Source: DASPXY01 sp038227745
GTDB lineage: Bacteria; Planctomycetota; Planctomycetia; Gemmatales; Gemmataceae
DNA: 9,887 nucleotides
NCBI GenBank assembly: GCA_038227745.1
Contig: JBBRPS010000364.1
Span: 1-9,887 of the forward strand
Direction: 5' to 3'
This document shows, in pieces, positions 6,398 to 9,887 of the stretch. A program made the position numbers and the translations under genes. The stretch's first letter is position 1. Each line of letters begins with the position of its first letter. The notes beneath the pieces were generated by a model. That model worked only from the letters and a program-made list of their open reading frames with translations, was not told the origin of the DNA and did no database searches.

Positions 6398-7519
6398 ATG
6401 TCTGCCAACGGCCAACCCGCTCAAGGCGTTTTGGAACTTCACCCCAAGGGGTTCGGCTTCCTGCGCAACCCCGCGCGCAACTACATCGCCCAGCCGGCCG
6501 ACCCGTACGTGCCGGCGCCGCTCATCCAGAAACACCGCCTGCGCGAGGGCGTCCTCGTCGCCGGCCCGGTCGAGGCCAACAAGAAGGGCACCGGCCCGCG
6601 CCTCCTCGCCGTCGAGCAGATCGAGGGCGCCGCGCCGGACAAGCAGCCGTACCGCAAGTTCGACGACCTCACCCCCATCGATCCCCACGATCGCATCGTC
6701 CTGGAGACCGGCGCCGAGCCGCTGACGACGCGCGTGATGGACATGCTCGCCCCCATCGGCAAGGGGCAGCGCGGCCTGATCGTCGCCCCGCCGCGCACCG
6801 GCAAGACGATCCTCCTGCAGCACATCGCCCATGCGGTGGCCACCAACCATCCCGAAATGCAGCTCTTCATGCTGTTGATCGACGAGCGGCCCGAAGAGGT
6901 GACGGACATGCGCCGCACCATCAAGGGCGAGGTGATCGCCAGCAGTTCCGACAAGGACGCGACGGCGCACGCGCGCCTGGCCGAACTGGTGATGGAGCGG
7001 GCCAAGCGCCTGGCCGAGCAGGGCAAGCAGTCCTTCGTGCTGCTCGACAGCCTGACGCGGCTGGCGCGGGCGTACAACAAGAACGTCGGCAGCAGCGGGC
7101 GGACGATGAGCGGCGGCCTGGACAGCCGGGCGATGGACGTGCCGCGGCGGCTATTCGGCAGTGCCCGCGTCTTCGAGGAGGGCGGCTCGCTGACGATCAT
7201 GGCCACCGCCCTGATCGACACCGGCTCGCGGATGGACGACTTCATCTTTCAGGAATTCAAGGGCACTGGCAACATGGAGTTGGTGCTGGACCGCAAGCTG
7301 GCCGACCGCCGCATCTTCCCCGCGATGGACATCACCCAGTCGGGCACGCGCAAGGAGGAGCGGATCCTGCCGCCGGAGGTGCTCAAGCAGGTGACGCTGC
7401 TGCGCCGCAGCCTCGTCTCGCTGAACCCGATCGCGGCGATGGAATCGCTGGTGAAGAAGCTCGCCGACTACCCGTCGAACGCCGCGTTCCTGGAGCGCGT
7501 GAACAGCTTCGTGCGCTGA
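6398..7519 (+). CDS. rho: Transcription termination factor Rho, short form without Rho_N
   Basis: Rho is a hexameric RNA helicase that ends transcription by translocating along nascent RNA. From the preferred start MSANGQPAQG it has 373 residues (E. coli Rho has 419). The cold-shock-like RNA-binding domain begins almost at once (GVLELHPKGFGFLR, 10-23). The ATPase core has Walker A APPRTGKT (130-137), Walker B LLID (159-162) with ERPEEVTDMRR, the Q-loop region SGGLDSRAMDVPRR (238-251), the R-loop EFKGTGNMEL (286-295) and RKLADRRIFPAMD (299-311). The small N-terminal helical domain (Rho_N, about 47 residues in E. coli) is absent. AAAGGA at 6387-6392 sits 5 nt before the ATG. The frame is open from an earlier ATG at 6323, but its 25 residues (Ser/Pro/Arg-rich) do not resemble Rho_N. 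Confidence 0.95.
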   Translation: MSANGQPAQGVLELHPKGFGFLRNPARNYIAQPADPYVPAPLIQKHRLREGVLVAGPVEANKKGTGPRLLAVEQIEGAAPDKQPYRKFDDLTPIDPHDRIVLETGAEPLTTRVMDMLAPIGKGQRGLIVAPPRTGKTILLQHIAHAVATNHPEMQLFMLLIDERPEEVTDMRRTIKGEVIASSSDKDATAHARLAELVMERAKRLAEQGKQSFVLLDSLTRLARAYNKNVGSSGRTMSGGLDSRAMDVPRRLFGSARVFEEGGSLTIMATALIDTGSRMDDFIFQEFKGTGNMELVLDRKLADRRIFPAMDITQSGTRKEERILPPEVLKQVTLLRRSLVSLNPIAAMESLVKKLADYPSNAAFLERVNSFVR

Positions 7520-7537
7520 CGCCCCCGGTGTGGCCGG

Positions 7538-7972
7538 TCACGACTTCCGCGTCAGTTTCAGCGTGTAGTCCCTCTGCCCCGGCGTCACCTCGACCGCGAG
7601 CGGCGTCTTGCTGACGTTGCCGTAGGCCGCCGGGATCGGCCGGTTCTTCTGCCGCGCCAGGTACTCGGCGTAGGCGGCCTGGGCCTTCTGGCTGGGGTTG
7701 CGGAACTCCGCCGGCACGGGCGCCTCCGTCACCAGGACCCGGTGCTTGCCGACGACCGCCCCGGGCTGCTGTTTCTCGCTGCACGTCAGGCGGAAGCGCC
7801 CCTTCTCGTCCGTCACGCCGCCGGAGTTCAGCTCCGCCCCGAAGTCGGCGAGCTGGGGGATGAACTCGACGCGGGCGTTCGGCAGCGGTTGGCCGTCGAG
7901 CAGCACGATCCCGCCCACGTCGGTCACCGGGGGCGGGGTCTTCGCACACCCGCCCGCGAGCACCGCCAGCAC
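7538..7972 (-). CDS. Small lipoprotein, carboxypeptidase-regulatory-like; 5' end cut off by an inserted element
   Basis: The remaining frame codes for 144 residues from a GTG and ends in LKLTRKS. It carries a lipobox LAGGC (Cys9 of this frame) but only eight residues before it, with no basic n-region, so export from this start is doubtful. Beyond it is a small beta-rich domain with GIVLLDGQPLPNARVEFIPQ (21-40), TDEKGRFRL (54-62), GAVVGKHRVLV (71-81) and PLAVEVTPG (124-132), as in planctomycete lipoproteins of the carboxypeptidase-regulatory-like/transthyretin-like kind. Its function is unknown; such genes often follow DUF1559 genes. An in-frame TGA at 8005-8003, inside the inserted element, blocks extension. 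Rejoining with the ATG at 8159 gives a 152-residue protein with Cys17 in a good lipobox. It converges with rho, 18 nt away. Confidence 0.65.
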   Translation of the reverse strand: MLAVLAGGCAKTPPPVTDVGGIVLLDGQPLPNARVEFIPQLADFGAELNSGGVTDEKGRFRLTCSEKQQPGAVVGKHRVLVTEAPVPAEFRNPSQKAQAAYAEYLARQKNRPIPAAYGNVSKTPLAVEVTPGQRDYTLKLTRKS

Positions 7973-7986
7973 CAGCGCCGCTGCTT

Positions 7987-7994
7987 GAATCCTC
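7987..7994. repeat. Target-site duplication, left copy
   Basis: GAATCCTC directly abuts the left inverted repeat of the element at 7995-8149 and is identical to 8150-8157 on the other side. An 8-bp duplication is the length made by IS66-family transposases, among others. Confidence 0.85.
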
Positions 7995-8149
7995 GTAACC
8001 GTTCACCGCATTCCGAAAGTGTGCCGAATTGATCGCCTGAGCCCGTCAGTAGTTCGGAAAAACGTGCCTGGTTTCTCACGCTATCGCCTTAAGAAGCGCG
8101 ATTTGACCGCGCGAAAAAGCCTGTTCCCCGAAGTCGGGTGAACGGTTAC
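7995..8149. mobile_element. 155-bp MITE-like element, probably IS66-type
   Basis: The ends are perfect 13-base inverted repeats, GTAACCGTTCACC (7995-8007) and GGTGAACGGTTAC (8137-8149), flanked by an 8-bp direct repeat. It codes for no transposase and is far too short to, so it would be mobilised in trans. IS66-family elements have ends starting 5'-GTAA and make 8-bp duplications, which fits here; that assignment is inferred. The inside holds another inverted pair, TTCCGAA (8011-8017) and TTCGGAA (8053-8059), and a GCGCG/CGCGC pair at about 8096-8112. The inside is visibly more AT-rich than the flanking coding sequence. Insertion in codons 1-4 of the lipoprotein gene splits that gene. Confidence 0.8.
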
Positions 8150-8157
8150 GAATCCTC
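8150..8157. repeat. Target-site duplication, right copy
   Basis: This is the second copy of GAATCCTC, next to the right inverted repeat. Its last base (C8157) is also the third base, on the minus strand, of the ATG that once began the lipoprotein gene. Confidence 0.85.
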
Positions 8158-8172
8158 ATTCGCACGGTCCTC
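8150..8172 (-). pseudogene. Severed 5' end of the lipoprotein gene with its ribosome-binding site
   Basis: On the minus strand GAGGA (8172-8168) lies 8 nt before an ATG (8159-8157), followed by AGG ATT and then the element's end. Without the element and one duplicate the reading frame runs straight into the lipoprotein. As it stands, translation from this ATG reads 27 codons and ends at a TGA (8078-8076) inside the element. Only 60 nt separate the ATG from the DUF1559 stop upstream, as in an operon. Confidence 0.75.
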
Positions 8173-8219
8173 ACGTCCTCCGTCGGGCGATGGTCGCACT
8201 TCCGCGGCCGCCGACCCCG

Positions 8220-9173
8220 TCACGGGATGGACGCCACTTCGCCGCCGTTCCGCGTGGAGAGGGCCTGCAGCAGGGGCAAGTCGGTGTTGCCGGTGAGCGT
8301 CAGGAATTGCACCGAGCCGTCCGCCATGCAGAAGTTGGCGCCACCGGTGTGTCCGCTGCCGAAGGCGCAGGCCCGGTCGTCCTGCAGGCTGAAGTTCAGC
8401 GCCGTCCCCTTGGGGATCTGGTAATTCACTGGCACCGGGGTGCTCAGGAGGTAGTCCTGTGGCGCGTTGTAGTTCGCCCAGGCCCAGCCGCCGAGCGTCT
8501 GGATGCCCGTGTAGACGGGGTCGTTGTGGTAGCGCTCGCCGAACAGCAGCGTGTTGCTCGTGCCGTCGCGGATGTCGTCCATGCGGACGCGGCTGTTGAT
8601 CCAGAAGACGCCATCGGTGGTCATGTTCGTGATGTACCACGAGCGGGTCCCGCCGTTGGCCCCGTAGCTGTTCATGCCGAAGTAGTAGGTCGTGCCGCCC
8701 GTCGTGTAGGTCGTCACCGGCTGGGCCATGAAGTCGGAGGGGCACAGGAAGATCTGCACGACCTGGGCGCCCGTGGAGCTGGGGCCGTTGCAGTTGGCGT
8801 ACTCGCGCTGCGTCAGGACCAGTTTCTTCTGAAGGTTGGCCTGCTCGATGAACGGCAGCAGGGCCTCACCCCAGGAGACGAACAGGCCGGGGAGCGGGGG
8901 CGGCCCGATCTTCCCGGAAGTGACCAGGGCGTTGCCGGCGAAGACGGCGCCCGACTGCCCGGAGATCGGCAGGTTGAGGCCCGAGGGGAAGCGCTTGTAG
9001 GTGTCGTGGTGGTTCTGCGCCGCCAGGCCGACCTGCTTGAGGTTGTTCTGGCACTGGGCGCGGGCGGCGGCCTCGCGGACTTTCTGGACGGCGGGGAGGA
9101 GCAGGCCGATGAGGATGGCGATGATGGCGATCACCACCAGCAACTCGATCAGTGTGAAGCCCTGTCTGCGCAT
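8220..9173 (-). CDS. DUF1559 protein with prepilin-like N-terminus and H-X9-DG motif
   Basis: This 317-residue protein begins with MRRQGFTLIE, a type IV prepilin/pseudopilin signature (cleavage expected after Gly5 by a prepilin peptidase), followed by one hydrophobic helix (7-29) ending in LLPAVQKVREAAAR. The globular part contains LCPSD (143-147) and ends with HTGGANFCMADGSVQFL (275-291), the H-X9-DG motif (His275, Asp285, Gly286). The family (DUF1559, also SBP_bac_10) is expanded in planctomycetes, with many members per genome; it is probably surface-anchored but its function is not established. GGAGGG (revcomp of 9180-9185) stands 6 nt before the ATG. It is likely the first gene of an operon with the lipoprotein, now broken by the element. 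Confidence 0.95.
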   Translation of the reverse strand: MRRQGFTLIELLVVIAIIAILIGLLLPAVQKVREAAARAQCQNNLKQVGLAAQNHHDTYKRFPSGLNLPISGQSGAVFAGNALVTSGKIGPPPLPGLFVSWGEALLPFIEQANLQKKLVLTQREYANCNGPSSTGAQVVQIFLCPSDFMAQPVTTYTTGGTTYYFGMNSYGANGGTRSWYITNMTTDGVFWINSRVRMDDIRDGTSNTLLFGERYHNDPVYTGIQTLGGWAWANYNAPQDYLLSTPVPVNYQIPKGTALNFSLQDDRACAFGSGHTGGANFCMADGSVQFLTLTGNTDLPLLQALSTRNGGEVASIP

Positions 9174-9350
9174 GATGGACCCTCCGGGGCTGGGCCGTCA
9201 CGTGGAGGCCCGGCCAACGTTGCGATGAGGAGACGATATGCCTTTCGTTGTAAAGCATTGTGGCCAGAAGACAAACGAAGAATGCGTGAAAGGTTGGTGA
9301 AGCCGGACCGGGGGCGTCCGGGGCAGGAGTGCCGTGCCCGGCCGACTTCC

Positions 9351-9356
9351 TAGAAT
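9351..9356 (+). promoter_or_regulatory. Candidate -10 box for ndk
   Basis: TAGAAT matches the -10 consensus at five of six positions and lies just before the palindrome at 9359-9388, so a transcript would start inside that palindrome. No good -35 box is seen at 16-18 bp upstream. The divergent region 9174-9419 must hold the promoters of both the DUF1559 gene and ndk. Confidence 0.25.
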
Positions 9357-9358
9357 AG

Positions 9359-9388
9359 CAGCGGGCCGCGCCCGGGCGCGGCCCGCTG
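9359..9388. repeat. 30-bp perfect palindrome upstream of ndk
   Basis: CAGCGGGCCGCGCCC (9359-9373) is followed directly by its reverse complement (9374-9388). It lies 31 nt before the ndk start and next to a TAGAAT box, between divergent genes, so a terminator for either neighbour is not expected. It could be an operator, a leader hairpin of ndk, or a dispersed element. Confidence 0.8.
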
Positions 9389-9419
9389 TTCCGCACGGCT
9401 CATCGTAGAGGTCATGGAT

Positions 9420-9872
9420 ATGCAAAGGACGTTGATCCTGCTCAAACCCGACTGCGTCCAGCGCCGCCTCATCGGTGCCGTCCTTCAGCGCTTCGAGCAG
9501 AAGGGCCTGCGCCTGGTCGGCCTGAAGCTGGTGCAGGCGAGCCGCGACCTGGCCGAGAAGCACTACGCGGTCCACAAGGGCAAGCCGTTCTACGATTCGC
9601 TGCTGCAGTTCCTGACCGCGGGGCCGACCGTGGCGCTGGTCTGGGAGGGGCGCGAGGCGGTGGCGGTGGCGCGCACGCTGATGGGGCCGACCGACGGCGC
9701 CAAGGCGCCGCCGGCGACGATCCGCGGCGACTTCGCGATCAGCGTGCAGAACAACCTCGTCCACGGCAGCGACAGCGTCGAGAACGCGAACGCGGAGATT
9801 GCCCTGTGGTTCAAGCCGGACGAGCTGGTCAACTGGCAGCCGGCCGACGCCGCGTGGGTCACCGGCGGTTGA
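9420..9872 (+). CDS. ndk: Nucleoside diphosphate kinase
   Basis: Ndk moves the gamma phosphate of ATP to nucleoside diphosphates through a phosphohistidine, keeping NTP and dNTP pools balanced; it is a cytosolic oligomer. The 150 residues contain RTLILLKPDCVQR (3-15, Lys9), GPTDGAKAPPATIRGDF (89-105, Arg102) and the active-site NLVHGSDSVENA (112-123, His115). Length and motif order are those of the family; the GxTNPxxAxPGTIRGD motif has Asp-Gly instead of Asn-Pro, a local variation. The start at 9420 is preferred over the ATG at 9414 because AGAGG (9407-9411) is 8 nt upstream of 9420 but only 2 nt from 9414, and because family members begin MxRT. The window ends just after the gene. Confidence 0.95.
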   Translation: MQRTLILLKPDCVQRRLIGAVLQRFEQKGLRLVGLKLVQASRDLAEKHYAVHKGKPFYDSLLQFLTAGPTVALVWEGREAVAVARTLMGPTDGAKAPPATIRGDFAISVQNNLVHGSDSVENANAEIALWFKPDELVNWQPADAAWVTGG

Positions 9873-9887
9873 GACAGGGGTGTTCAC

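Noticed and set aside
7995..8149. The 155-bp region as a riboswitch or small RNA
   Set aside because: The perfect terminal repeats with flanking 8-bp duplication and the restored gene on removal explain it better as an insertion.
8190..9353. 387-codon plus-strand frame antisense to the DUF1559 gene
   Set aside because: It is a shadow; the minus strand has the prepilin motif, the H-X9-DG motif and a GGAGGG site.

Overview
The window is GC-rich bacterial DNA that most resembles a planctomycete, probably of the Gemmata/Pirellula kind. The markers are a DUF1559 protein (prepilin-like N-terminus plus C-terminal H-X9-DG motif), a small lipoprotein of the carboxypeptidase-regulatory-like type next to it, a proline/alanine-rich membrane protein with an N-terminal CxxC zinc ribbon, and short GC-rich intergenic hairpins. 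This placement rests on gene content only. I see no rRNA, tRNA, CRISPR array or phage genes.

Layout. 50-874 (+): a guanidine-modifying hydrolase, annotated best as an arginine dihydrolase/dimethylargininase relative. 931-1541 (+): a two-gene toxin-antitoxin module with a 4-bp ATGA overlap and a MazF/PemK-type toxin. 1568-3542 (-): a two-gene unit in which nnrD (NAD(P)H-hydrate repair) is followed by the zinc-ribbon membrane protein. 3820-5259 (+): class II fumarase. 5260-5495: an intergenic region with a large nested inverted repeat. 5496-7519 (+): thyX (flavin-dependent thymidylate synthase) followed by rho (transcription termination factor, without the usual N-terminal helical domain). 7538-9173 (-): DUF1559 gene followed by the lipoprotein gene. 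9420-9872 (+): ndk (nucleoside diphosphate kinase).

The most notable structure lies at 7987-8157. A 155-bp non-coding element has perfect 13-bp terminal inverted repeats that begin with GTAA and is flanked by a perfect 8-bp direct repeat, GAATCCTC. This looks like a miniature inverted-repeat transposable element, most likely mobilised by an IS66-family transposase. Removing the element and one copy of the direct repeat restores an ATG, with a Shine-Dalgarno sequence, in frame with the lipoprotein and gives an intact signal peptide, MRIQAAALVLAVLAGGC. The element therefore jumped into codons 1-4 of the lipoprotein gene and separated it from its start codon and from the DUF1559 gene that probably shared its operon.

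Most other genes are housekeeping: central carbon metabolism (fumC), nucleotide supply (thyX, ndk), cofactor repair (nnrD) and transcription termination (rho). Smaller oddities are a one-residue-longer ThyX signature, a switch in wobble base from C to G along fumC, and a 30-bp perfect palindrome just before ndk.
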